This document shows positions 44,622-55,403 of a DNA stretch of 64,000 bases, piece by piece. The notes under the pieces were generated by a model. That model did not search any database. It was given only the letters and a program-made list of their open reading frames with translations, and was not told the DNA's origin. The translations under genes and the position numbers were made by a program. Each line of letters begins with the position of its first letter. Positions within the stretch are counted from its first letter, which is position 1. This stretch comes from Pyrus communis (Eukaryota > Streptophyta > Magnoliopsida > Rosales > Rosaceae), in NCBI RefSeq assembly GCF_963583255.1, contig NC_084815.1, positions 13,997,724 to 14,061,723 on the forward strand, in the 5' to 3' direction.

Positions 44622-46560
44622 AGAGAGGTATCGTCCGGCTGGAAGACGTTAAAGCAAGCGCTTCTTGGGAGGCAACCCATGCATGCAAATAAAGAAGACC
44701 TAGGAATCTCCAACACTCCATAACCAGATTTACGTTCCTAAACCCTATTCTTTATTGCTTTTATTTTGCCATGTTTGTCGTGTTTGTTAGTTGTGTTATT
44801 TGGTTGTTTGTTTGTGAGTCTATGCTTAAAACATTGAGGACAATGTTTGGTTTAAGTGTTGGGGGGGGGGGGTAAACAAAGTGTTTTTCATGAAAATTCG
44901 TTGGATTTTATCACCCATTATTTCTAAAGTTGTTTTTCACTGTCTTTAAGTGTTTTTAGTGTGTTTTGAAGTGTTTTTATGTGTCTTAAACAGAAAATCC
45001 GAAAATTTGAAAAACAAATCGAAAAAGTGTTTTAAAAACCCAAAAAGAGTTGTTTTTAAAGTCGTTTTTGTTTTTATGTTTGTTTGTGTCTTAGGGTACC
45101 TTCCAACACAATGATGAGGATTTGGTTTTTAATTGCATGACTATTAAAGAGAGTTACAAACAATGATGGAAGTTTGATTTGCTCTTTGGTTTATGCTTGG
45201 TTGTAGTTATAGTTTACGAATTCACATGTAATCACACAGGATAAAATCAGTTTTTGTAACATGCTTGAAGGAAGGAACTCAAACAAACACTACATCCCTG
45301 AGAGACTTGAGCCTAAACGTTTATTTGGAGAGTTATTAATCTGTGCATTCTTGTTCTCTAAAGTCGTTGCATGATCTCATTATTCTTTGCTTGGTTGCTA
45401 CTTAGAATGCGTTTCATCACTATAGTTCAAAATACTAGAACTCATACCCGTTTCATTCAAAGCATGAAATTGATTAGCATAACAAATAACAAGATGAAGT
45501 TGTGTAGTAGTCACCACCATAGCCAAATAGCCAAATCCACCCTTGTCATTGTATTGTATGTTTAAACCCCTGTGAGCCTTATTTAGCCTATTTTCTTGTT
45601 AACCACATCATCCTTACCTAGCCTAGAATAGGACTTCCCATACCCTTGTTCTTAAAGTGTAGTGGAGCATGACAATGGAAGGAATTCCTTTGGGGTGACA
45701 TTTGGGCAGAAAACAAGTGTGGGGGAAGGGATTTTGTGAGTGTGTGTGTGCCAACGTCTTAAAAGAGGCACGAAAAAAAAAAATTGTGAAAAAAAGAAGA
45801 AAAAGAAGAAGAAAAGAAAGAAAAGGAGTGAAAATAAGTGAGAATGAACTCACAAGTGTGATTGTTGAAGAAAGGGTCAAAAAAGTTTGAATATGGCCCT
45901 AAGTTTTGTGTGATTCCCCTTTGGGTGTTCAAAGTTGACTTCTGTGTTCTAAAGGGAATTCTAAGTGCCTAATTCAATACTTTGCTCACTATTGCTTTAA
46001 GAATGTTTGTTTATCCTTTACCTTTCGTTGTTAGCCAATACCCCAGCCCCGTTACAACCCTTTGACTTCTATCTTGATTGTTATGTGTTTCAATATGTGG
46101 AGTTTAAAGTGGGTTTGAGCATATGGTATCTCTGGTTCTCGCGTCTAAGTAGTGGCATTCCATTCATGAGATCATATATAAACATGTTAATAATTCCAAA
46201 AAATGTTTTCCTTGTTATAACATATGTGAGTGTTCGTCTACATGTTTACATCAATCTTCTCACATATACCTAGTGTAGGGAGTGTAGTCAGAAAATCTGT
46301 GTGAAAAACGAGAGTACATCTAGTAAGGAATTGAGGGAATTCTCTAAGGCATGTTACTACATTCAAAATGTTGTTTTAATTGATTAAATGCGAGCTAGTG
46401 AATAGTGACTATGATTAAGTATGCTCGAGGGTAAGGATTGCTTAAATCTATGTGTGTAGTGATCTTTGACATGTTATGTTTCATTGGAAATCCCTGAGGT
46501 GAACGTTGGAAGGTTTAGATTGATTGTTTTGTTACTTTTTGTTGTTTATTTTGCTCGAGG
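44622..46560 (+). other. Non-coding internal region of element B
   Basis: No supported frame. It contains a poly-G tract (44861-44872), an AAGTGTGGGGGAAGGG tract at about 45715, and an A-rich stretch at 45773-45815. The whole region is homologous (reverse) to 12773-14640 in element A. Conservation without coding suggests packaging, priming or RNA-structure functions. Confidence 0.6.
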
Positions 46561-46570
46561 ACTAGCAAAA

Positions 46571-46588
46571 GATAAGTGTGGGGGAATT
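46571..46588 (+). other. 3' polypurine tract of element B
   Basis: GATAAGTGTGGGGGAATT directly before the 3' LTR start TGATAGGAGC. Confidence 0.8.
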
Positions 46589-48412
46589 TGATAGGAGCAT
46601 ATTTAGGCGACTTAACTAGCTTATTCTTGTGCATTTGTGCTATTATTTCTTAGTTAATGTCGTATTACAACTCAATTTCGTGTGTTTGTAGGTCCTATGG
46701 GTTAAAGTATCAAGAAAGTGCATTTTGGTGCATTTTGGAGCAATTTTGGACACTATGTGGATAGCTTGCATATGGGCTAAATGGATGGACGAATTTGGAC
46801 TTTAAGAGGCTAGAAATGTAATAAGAAGACGAATGAACTAAGCTAAGGACAAAGTGGATAAGGAAGTAGCTCAAAAGAGGAAACATTATCCAAAACCTTA
46901 TCCAACATTATCCAAAACATTATCCAAACCTTATCTCACCTTATCTTATCCAAACCTTAAACTATCTTATCCTAACCTAATCTTGTTCCACCTTAATCCT
47001 AGCTGCAAGTGGACCTAAAAACATGATTTCTAGAAGCCTTATCTAACCCTAAAAGGGTGCCACACCCTTCCCCCTTTTATTTCTTCTAGAAACCCCAAAA
47101 TCAGCCACAAAACACCTAGTTTCTAGAAGGCCCAATTTTGGACGAATTTCCTAAACCTTTTTCCCTTTGGATTTTGATTTATTAGGCCTCATTCCTTGTG
47201 GATTTGGGTTATATAAATCCTTTTATGAAACGAATTGGGCCAAACCCTCTCCTAAGTAGATTTAACTCACTTGTGCTAAACCCTAGGGCCCTAATCCAAT
47301 AAAATCTGCTAAGTGTAACCCTAATCTAGTTAACCCTAGGACTATATAAACATAAAATCAACCAAAAATTCGTACCACCCCTTATGCTATACAGAAAACA
47401 CCTTGCCGCAACACCCTAGCCTCCATTCTTCATCCTTCATCCACTCCATACACCTCCATACATCTTCCTACACATCTGCCGCACCCTTCCCACCATAATC
47501 AACCATCCTCCATCCCTCTAAACAAGGAAACACCATCCAAAACCCCCAATTCCACCACACACACTTTGTGCCGCAGCAAGGAGGAGGAAGAGGAGCCAAG
47601 CCGTGCATCAAATCCATCTTGGAATTGCTGAAGCGTTTAGGTGTAATCTTTCTTATGATTTCAATGTTTAAATTCAATACTTTTTGTTGTGCAAGCATGA
47701 GGAACTAATCCCCTTTTGGCTAGGGGGAATTTCGAAACCATGGTTATAATTGCATGATGATTTGATTACTTTCAATTGTGATTTCATGAATGATGAATTC
47801 AATTTACTTATCTGTTTTAATTAAAACTTGTTTATGTATATGAATTGAGAGTGCACACTTAATTTGCATGCATAAAAATGATGCTAGGGGTATAAGGAAA
47901 ATCTGATGGTTAGTTGTGCAATGCAACTAATTTGGGGTGTTGTCATTCATAGTCTAAAGGAATAAAAACTGGAAATTGGTTCGTATGCATATATCATGTG
48001 TGGAGAAGGACCCTCTAACTAGCTTTTCACCCATTTATTTTACTTAAATTCGTTTTTACAAAGTGTTTTCTACAAAGTTTTTTTGTTTTAAGTTTTATTT
48101 TCGTCAAAAACAATCCCCCTTTGATTTAGTCTTGTTATTTGAGTCAAAATCTGTTTTCTTTTAGTCTTTTGAGTCAAGTTGAGTCTTATTTTCGTCAAAA
48201 TCACTTGTTGGGTCTAGAATTGAGTCTTTTTGAGTGTTTGTTGCTGTTTTAAGTGTTTTAAGTTAGTTTTGAGTCTATAGAGTCTAAATTAGTGTTTTAA
48301 AGTTTTAATTGTGTTGATTAGCATCCCTTCTAATCCCCGGCCTAAAACGATCCCTACTTTCATATACTACAATCATAGGGTTTTAATTTGAGTGTTAGAA
48401 TATTTCACATCA
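46589..48412 (+). repeat. 3' LTR of element B (1824 bp, one deletion)
   Basis: Matches 41209-43282 but lacks about 248 bases. The deletion junction at about 47900 uses the repeated 9-mer ATAAGGAAA, which stands at both ends of the missing section in the 5' LTR (42514-42522 and 42762-42770). Confidence 0.85.
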
Positions 48413-48417
48413 ATGAT
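48413..48417. repeat. Target site duplication of element B, right copy
   Basis: ATGAT, same as 41204-41208. Confidence 0.85.
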
Positions 48418-48539
48418 ATTTTGGAATCCACTGAATGATGCTGTTTGATGGTGCATCATTATCTTACTAAAAGGTGCTTTTCTGCCTTATGGTCTTGTGC
48501 TATTTGAGGATGATGGTCCACAATATTCCATTCATGTTC

Positions 48540-49530
48540 AACAAATTAATCTTGATAAGATATCAGCTAATGTATTGTTATTACCTTTTATATGTTCAAA
48601 AATTGGTTGAAAACCATTTTTTGTAATTGAATCAACAAAATTAACCCATCTTTAGGCTGCCTGTTTATTAGTATATATCTTGTTATAATGGGAAACTATA
48701 TTTTGACAATCTGTTCTAATCGTAAATACTTCATTGTGTAAAAATAAAGAAAATTCCTCAAGTGAGTTAATTATTCCTAAACTTTCTAAATCTGTTGATG
48801 GTAATCTTGATTGTGCATCACTAAATTTTTCGGATGTTAATGGCTTTTTCTGGGATGGCAGATAAAACCAAGGATGAGAATGTGCGCGACGCTTACCCGC
48901 ATGATTTGACGGACCATTTTGAGTTTGCGCATGCAATTGTTGTAGCCATGGGGAATAATTGTCCCATTCCTGAGTGGCGTTCTTGGGAAGATGTGCTCGA
49001 GAATGTGAAGAAGGCTGTGATGGATAAACCATTAATAAGTAAATTGTTGATGGATCAATAATTAAGTTTGTGAAATTTTTAGTTATATGTTGGAATTAAT
49101 TATTTGCGTATATGTGTAACAATGTAAGTATACTCTTGATGATGATATGAACGAACAATTGATGAATTTGATGGATGGTGCGTTGGAGGGAGGTTACAAT
49201 ATGTGACGTTATGAAGTATGGCGTTATGAAGTCTTGATTGTGCATCACTAAATTTTTCGGATGTTGATGGTAATCAGACTTTGGTGACTCTTTAAGCTTT
49301 TTCTGGTATAGTATACCTACCCATCCTAATGATGAAGCATCTATTTCAACTATTTTGTAACTATCATCTAATGTTAATGGCTTAAGTTTAGTAATTTCTT
49401 CCTTTATATTTTGAACTAATTTAATATCTTCACTATTAAAATACCTTTGTCCAGTTTTGCTGGTTTTACTACGTAATACTGCTATTTTTCTTTCCAAATT
49501 AGGGATAAAATTTCTTGCATAATTTAACAA
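48540..49530 (-). pseudogene. Endogenous pararetrovirus RNase H, interrupted
   Basis: The minus strand reads MLNYARNFIPNLERKIAVL (RT-RNase H connection) and YKIVEIDASSLGWVGILYQK, with the first catalytic Asp in EIDAS. After an inserted 393-base segment it resumes with SRLPSTDLESLG, FTIRTDCQNIVSHYNK (catalytic Asp in RTD), and close to 48560 a HIKGNNNTLADILSRL block. A one-base frameshift separates it from the RT frame at about 49575. In an active virus this domain removes RNA from the replication hybrid. Confidence 0.75.
48839..49231 (+). pseudogene. Captured gene fragment inside the pararetroviral RNase H
   Basis: A 393-base foreign segment between two identical 34-base copies of viral sequence (48805-48838, 49232-49265). 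An ATG at 48840 opens a 74-codon frame to 49061 with a noticeably less AT-rich composition than the flanks: MADKTKDENVRDAYPHD, FEFAHAIVVAMGNNCPI, EWRSWEDVLENVKKAV. After the TAA, AT-rich sequence resembles a 3' UTR. I do not recognise the family. It looks like the 3' end of a host gene copied in during break repair, or a small mobile insertion. Confidence 0.55.
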
Positions 49531-49562
49531 TCCTAAAAATACTTGTAACTGTTTCTTATCTC

Positions 49563-50216
49563 CTAATTTATCGGGAATTCTAAGACCTTTTTAGCTATAT
49601 GATCTTGTAATTGTATTGTACCTGACTTAATATACATTCCTAAAAATTTTGTATCTTGCTTTTCTAATGCTATTTTATTTTTGCTAATCACAATTCCATT
49701 ATTGATAAATTCTTGTAAAACTATCTCTAAGTGCTTTCTAGGTTCATTTCTATTTTTACTATGTACTAAAATATCATCTACATAAACACAACAAAAATTA
49801 TCATGTTTCTTGAAAATTTGAAAGATAGACGGAGCATTTTGAAACCCAAATGGCATAACAAGCTACTCAAAATGTCCTTCTAGACAAGTAAAAGTTGTCC
49901 ACTCAATTAATTCTTCTACTAATCGTATTTGCCAAAATCCTGATTTACAATCAAATTTACTAAAATATTTACGCTCTTGAATTTTATTTATAAGTTCATC
50001 TTTATTTGGTAACTTATAACTATCTTCATATGTATTATCATTTAATCTTTTGTAATTATAAACTATTCTAGCCTTACCTCTCTTAAGCTCTGAATGTTTT
50101 CTCACTATAAATGTTGCTGATCTATGTATAGACTTAGAGGGTCTAATTACTTTTAAATTTAACAACTCTTTTATTTGCTGCTCAAACTCTTGTTTATCTA
50201 ATAAACTACAAAGCAT
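49563..50216 (-). pseudogene. Endogenous pararetrovirus reverse transcriptase
   Basis: The first part (50216-49863) has VIRPSKSIHRSATFIVRKH, KARIVYNYKRLND and KYFSKFDCKSGFWQI. The second (49856-49563) has MPFGFQNAPSIFQ, the active-site CCVYVDDILVHSKN, and TKFLGMYIKSGTIQL. These blocks and their order match caulimovirid RT. Both parts are in the same frame and are separated by a single TAG (a likely TGG codon changed) near 49863; the frame ends with a frameshift near 49563. Confidence 0.85.
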
Positions 50217-50981
50217 GTCAGCTGTCTTTACGGTTCAATTTGGATTAATTATATCTAATTTTGCTAGTATGTTATTTTTATTCCAATGTAACTGTGGATC
50301 TTCTCCTATAATTCTAGTTTGTTCTGCTAATTGTAATAATTCTTCTAAACTTTTTGGTTTATTTAAGTGTAATATTTCTATACGGGTTCCTTCTTCTAAA
50401 ATTGGATATTCATGTTCAAATATTTCTTCATCAAAGTCTTCTATGTTATTATACTCATCATTTTCTTTTGAGTTTTCCAAATAATAACTATCTTGATTAC
50501 TAGATTCTTCTATACTTATACTTTTGTATGCTTCTACAACATTACTTTGGTCAGTTATTGTAATACTTCTTTTGAAAAATGTTATGCTAGGATTCATAAA
50601 TAAAAAGCCTTGTAAACTTTTCAAAAAATTTAAACCTAAAATGAATGGGTATGATCCTACTGGTGAAACAAATGTTAATGGTAAATTAAATTGTTGTTTT
50701 TCTACTTTAATAGACTCATTATTGATGCAATGTGTTAAGTAAACTGGTCTCTCATCAAACTGTGTTATTCTCACTGGTTTTGCTAATTTTTGTCTATATT
50801 TTTCTGGTACTAAATCTTCTCTTATGACACTCTTTGTACTCCCTGTATCTATCATAACTGTTGTTTGTATCTTATGTTCTTTTGCTAATTCTATTTCACA
50901 ATTTATGGTAATTATAGAACTATTTTTTGGCTTTTCTATACTATAAACAATATTTCCTAATATTTCAGTATTTTCTTGTGA
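50217..50981 (-). pseudogene. Endogenous pararetrovirus aspartic protease
   Basis: The active-site motif VMIDTGSTKSVI is intact at about 50850, followed by FVSPVGSYPFILGLNFLKSL, the second conserved block. The frame is the same as the coat-protein part upstream and the RT downstream. A TAA stands at about 50980 and a TGA at 50235-50237, so only two stops interrupt this polyprotein section. Downstream of the protease lies an acidic linker (ENDEYNNIEDFDEE). Confidence 0.8.
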
Positions 50982-51632
50982 TTATGCTGAATTAATTTCT
51001 AATAACTTATTATTATAACACTTTTTGCACAATATTGAATATGTATTATAGTATTTATTTGCAACTAATTTACTACACTTATGACATTTTTCTGGCCATC
51101 CTAAATTAATGTATTTATATTCTTCTTTATGTTGTTCTCCTATGAATGCACACATATACTCTTCTAAATCACTATTTGTGCTACTTGAATCTTCTGAGTT
51201 TGAATCTATCATGTTAATACTCTCTATACTATAAATACTTTCATTATCACTTAAATCATCTAAACTATATATTGACTGAATATTTTCATCTTCTTTTAAC
51301 TTAAACAACTCCATCAAATGTACGTTTTCTCTCGATTGTTTTCCTAATTTTCGACATTTAGGTCTAATATGTCCAAATTCTCCACATGAATAACATTTAC
51401 AACTATTATCTTTTGGTTCTTTATATTTTCTATTCCAAGGTTTGCCATTTCTTTTCCAAAATTGTTTTGGAATATAGTTTCTCTTCTTATATGTTCTTGA
51501 AGGTCTTATGCTAAAATTCTTATGCTGTTTGTAGGGTTTATATGACTTATATTTCTTTTTGTATATTTTCTTATGCTTATTTTTCTTATGGCAACCATAT
51601 TGTTGTGGTAAATCTATATTTTTACAACTCAT
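50982..51632 (-). pseudogene. Endogenous pararetrovirus coat-protein C-terminal part
   Basis: A very basic N-terminal stretch (KKNKHKKIYKKKYKSYK) is followed by a zinc knuckle, CYSCGEFGHIRPKC (C-x2-C-x4-H-x4-C, residues 80-93), the hallmark of caulimovirid and retroviral nucleic-acid-binding coat proteins. An acidic Ser/Asp/Glu region follows. A second Cys cluster (CHKCSKL, then LCKKC) near the end could form a zinc ribbon. The movement protein and the N-terminal part of the coat protein are absent: a different LTR element starts 63 bases upstream. Confidence 0.8.
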
Positions 51633-51694
51633 GTAAACTTACATTCTAATTTGTCTCTTAGTTTTTATTTGACTACACTCTTGTCTAAGTATAC

Positions 51695-52247
51695 TGTGGA
51701 GCCAAAAATAATCAAAAGGCGATATGTGGATTTTTGGATAGAAGAGGACAAAAATACCCTTGAGGCATACCGGGATTCCTAAGGCAATCATCCCTCAACC
51801 AAGTCAAAAGCGCCCAAAATAGGTAACAAATTGAAAACTCTTTCCTATATTCTCCACAAGGTAATTATTCCAAACCCCCAAAACATTTCTTTTAAATTAT
51901 GTTAATTAGTCAATTAATGGATTTATTACCTAATTAATCCATTAATAGCTAATTAACTACAAATTAAACCCAAAAAATACCACAAATGGCCGGTCCCTAT
52001 TCTCCTAATAGGGCCGACCATATCCCTATAAATAGCTCTCCATTCTCTCAAAAAACTACTTCCAAGTGTCTTGCAAAACTCTACAAAATTCTCCAAACAC
52101 TCTTCCCTCAAAATTCTAACGTTGGCATCGGAGGTTCTTCAGCCAAAGCCCCCCCTACTTGAGGCTTTTTGGCCTTGACCAAAGGTGTGATTTGTTTTGT
52201 AGGTGCAATTTTTTCTAAGAAGGAGAAGGTGAAAATTTGCATCCACA
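51695..52247 (+). repeat. 5' LTR of the LARD-like element (553 bp)
   Basis: TGTGGAGCC...ATCCACA. TATA box CTATAAATA at 52027-52035. Two imperfect hairpins: 51903-51958 (TTAATTAG...CTAATTAA arms) and about 51988-52020 (GGTCCCTATT...AATAGGG). Both are also present in the 3' copy. Confidence 0.75.
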
Positions 52248-52250
52248 AAT

Positions 52251-52268
52251 TGGTGCTTTCATTGAGAG
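52251..52268 (+). promoter_or_regulatory. Primer binding site candidate
   Basis: TGGTGCTTTCATTGAGAG, starting TGG shortly after the LTR end as primer sites do. I could not assign the tRNA with certainty. Confidence 0.5.
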
Positions 52269-52407
52269 TTGAGTCCCACACTCGTAAAAGACTATCGCAT
52301 CCAAGGTTTTCTATTTTCTTGTCCATTTGTAGATTTTTCGTACGTTCTTAGTATTAGAATTTTTTTATTTACAAAATTTCTTTGATAAAACGTAAAAGAG
52401 AAGTACA

Positions 52408-53690
52408 ATGGCTAGAAATTTAGAAAATTCAACAAATGAAAATTTCAACATTCAAGAGATGAGACCATAGCAATCCACGAGGCTAAATGTGACAATAGGT
52501 GGAGTGATACCACCACCACGAGTTTCCACCACGGGAAAAGCCGTGGTGGCTACCCAAGGCAAGGTCCATAGTGTCACCACCACTATGGCCCGAGCCGTGC
52601 CATCCAAGGCTGCTCACAACACTAAGGCCACGGCCCAAGCCATGTCATTCCACACCCAACGCGTTGCCAAGCCGAGCCCAAGCCTTGCACTCGCATGCAT
52701 CACACACCGAGTAGCCCACTCTTGTGGCCTAGCCTGCTCCTTCTGAGCAACCCACTCTCGTGGCCCAACTTACTTCCACTAAGCAGCCCACTCTAGTGGC
52801 CTAGCCTGCTCTCGCAGAGCAATCCACTTTCGTGGCCCAGCCTACTCCCGCCGCATTCTAAGCAGCCCAAATCGGCCCAAGACTATCTCAACCATCTAGA
52901 CCAACCATCGAGCCGGGGGCATTTTCACCACATTTTTCCGCGAATTTGACATTTCCCAATTCAAATCTTGTGCTCGGAGCCTACCACACTTCCACTGCTC
53001 AATGAAGGATATTTCTTCTAGGCTCTTCCAATCCAAATGGCGAACAACACTTGTCTTGACAAGTTATAAAGTTGATGAGCACCTTTGCACAATAGACAAC
53101 CTTGGTGAATTAACTCTTACCACGCACCGAGATCCAAAGTACCCCGAATGAGGTATCCTGAAGAAAGGCAAAGGTAGACGAACCTCTCCACCAGCATCCC
53201 GGCAAGCGACCACTTGACAATTCACGAACCGAGTATTCTAACATAATACACTCCCGACTGGACCCCCGAGATAGCGTATACTCCCGTCTTAGCGCATGGA
53301 GGAGTGTGCACTCTCAGTTAGGCCCATGGACAAACATATACTCACAGTTGGGGCAACACTCCGATAATCAAAATGAGCAACCTTCCAGGCAAAGTGTTTA
53401 TTCGTGGCAAGGCTCGCAAAGAGCATCTTTCACCTCACATCGGAGTAAGCAGCACAGAGGACGAAGAGATGCAGTCACTCAATCTAGTTCAAGTTCAACT
53501 AGCAGCCTGCGAGTTACCCACTCGCTTGCTAGGAACATACCACACCCACCATAACCGCGGCATAGACGAGCCAAACACATGGAAAAGTATCCTAGACCAA
53601 CAGGTCACGACCAGGGGTAGCCGAAAGCTCAGCCACCCCCAACAAAGGCAAATTCAGATAGAAGTAAAAAGGTTCATGACCTAACGATTA
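52408..53690 (+). pseudogene. Degraded Gag-like frame of the LARD-like element
   Basis: An ATG at 52408 opens MARNLENSTNENFNIQEMRP, then a TAG (likely CAG), and continues STRLNVTIGGVIPPPRVST to a stop at 52746. Four 36-base units at 52709-52855 encode AHSCGLACS / THSRGP-like 12-residue repeats. Later debris reads DSVYSRLSAWRSVHSQLGPW, followed by SSSSSTSSL at about 53500. Ser/Arg-rich SRLG repeats are seen in Gag of some plant elements. No gag core domain or zinc knuckle was found, so function is inferred from position only. Confidence 0.5.
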
Positions 53691-53989
53691 CGTAATTTCT
53701 CGCGCAACGAAGTTATTGACAAGACGCTCCGATGAGACATGACAAACATAAGTGAGTTATTTTTCAATGATAAGATCGAGCAAACGGGACTACCCCATAT
53801 AAATTGTTGGATATAAAGACTACTTCTATTCTGACAAATGTAGCAGCTCAGCCTTGGCATACCGGGCAGACGAGTACCAGAAGGACACACCAACCCAACT
53901 ACCAAGAACTGGGGGTAGGTTACAGATTACTTTGGTTATCTCGACAATCCAGCTTTCCTCAGCAGCACTCACGACAATGATTTCCATGA

Positions 53990-54365
53990 TCTCCAGTGCG
54001 AGAGGGTAAACCAATTCACTGACACCCAAAAGGGTCTGTTCTCCAGCGTAAGAGGATAAACTGATTGCTCTCCAATGCGAGAGGGTAAATCAATTCCCCA
54101 ACACCCAAAAGGGTTTACTCTCCAACGTGAGAAGATAAATTAATTGCTCTCCAGTGCAAGAAAGTAAACTAATTCCCCGACACCCATATGGGTCTGCTCT
54201 CTAGCGATAGAGGATAAACTAATTGCTCTCCAGTGCGATAGGGTAAACCAATTCCCCGACACTCATATGGGTTTGCTCTCCAGTGCGAATGGATAAACTA
54301 ATTGTTCTCCAGTGCAAAAAGGTAAACTAAATCCCCGACACCCATCTGGGCAAGCTCTTTAGTAC
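53990..54365. repeat. Minisatellite with ~79 bp unit
   Basis: About four and a half copies of 'ctccagtgcgagagggtaaa' + 'ccaattccccgacaccca' + 'gggtctgctctccagcg' + 'aggataaactaattg'. Each unit is itself two related halves (both contain ctccag...gataaact/ggtaaacc). Copies differ by 10-15 percent. Inside the LARD-like element, no coding role visible. Confidence 0.75.
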
Positions 54366-55027
54366 GAAAAGGCCATATAGCTCAAAAGATCGAATGCTTG
54401 AAGATCAACTAGGCAACAAATGGTTAAGGGGAAGTAGCCACTTTTACACATAACAGTTCGCTCATCCGACACTTTATCTTCAGCAACTCCGATCTTGGCA
54501 GCTCCATCCTTAACTGCTCCATCTACGACAGCTGAGAAATCAAACTCAAGCAGTTTCCTCATTTTTGGCAAGTAACCCAGATGTGGTAGCCCAAACTGTT
54601 GCCCATACCATGCCACTTCCTCGGCCCTTGCCGAGCCAATCCGTGGCTTCAATCAAGCCGAGCAGCACAAGCAATAGCCCTTGCCAAACTCAAGCAGTTT
54701 CTTACATCAGTGTGGCACAAAGAAAACGAAGAAAGCAACGAAAGACGGTCCTTTGCACGGGCAAGATGTAGAAGATTACTAGAAGAAGGGGAACAAATAT
54801 CCTCTAAGCTCTCTCTCTTATAGGGTAGAATAAATCTCTCTTCAAAGTTGATTTAATAACTCACTAAAGGTGGACTTAAATAGGCTTTGAGAGAAATTTA
54901 TTTCCCTTTCCTAGAAGTATCTAATTTCCTATTAAAGAGGGAATCTACATCAAAATAGGAAGCAGTCCAAAGTTTCCTAAAGCAAGAAAATCTCTACACC
55001 TGTTGCCCTTTTCTGCGAGCAGCCTAA

Positions 55028-55043
55028 TAGGTGTGGGGACATT
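55028..55043 (+). other. Polypurine tract of the LARD-like element
   Basis: 'aataggtgtggggacatt' ends directly before the 3' LTR start TGTGGAGCC. Confidence 0.6.
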
Positions 55044-55403
55044 TGTGGAGCCAAAAATAATCACAAGGCGACACATGGATTTTTGGATAGAAGAGGACAC
55101 AAATACCCTTGAGGCATACCGGGATTCCTAAGCGCAAGCAGCAGGCAATCATCCCTCAACCAAGTCAAAAGTGCCCAAAATAGGAAACAAATTCAAAACT
55201 ATTTCATCCACCCTCATCCTAAATTCTCCACAAGGTAATTATTCCATAACCCCCAAAACATTTCTTTTAAATTATGTTAATTAGTCAATTAATGGATTTA
55301 TTACCTACTTAATCTATTAATGGCTAATTAACTACAAATTACACCAAAAAAATACCACAAATGACCGGTCCCTATTCTCCTAATAGGTCCGACCATATCC
55401 CTA
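55044..55403 (+). repeat. 3' LTR of the LARD-like element, truncated
   Basis: Matches 51695-52030, with a 10-15 base insertion ('gcgcaagcagca') and a short extra phrase near 55205. Homology ends at 'ccctaca', exactly where the 5' LTR has its TATA box (ccctataaata). Confidence 0.75.

Larger units (their letters stand above)
41209..48412 (+). mobile_element. Element B: Athila-like gag-only LTR retrotransposon
   Basis: Order on the plus strand: 5' LTR 41209-43282, tRNA-Asp-type primer site, a 405-codon Gag-like frame, about 2 kb non-coding with three purine tracts, then 3' LTR 46589-48412. The perfect 5 bp duplication ATGAT flanks it. There is no protease, RT or integrase, so it must be mobilised by a related element. 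The internal 3' half is homologous to 12753-14640 of element A (reverse orientation). The LTRs are highly similar apart from one ~248 bp deletion, so the insertion is fairly recent. Confidence 0.85.
51695..55403 (+). mobile_element. Non-autonomous LTR element with degraded gag (LARD-like)
   Basis: 5' LTR 51695-52247, primer-site-like TGGTGCTTTCATTGAGAG at 52251, an internal region of 2.8 kb with Gag-like debris and tandem repeats, a purine tract at 55028-55043, and a 3' LTR beginning at 55044 that stops after 360 bases. No protease, RT or integrase. The lineage is uncertain. The left border abuts the pararetroviral sequence (TATAC before the LTR); the right duplication is lost with the end of the 3' LTR. 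Confidence 0.7.
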
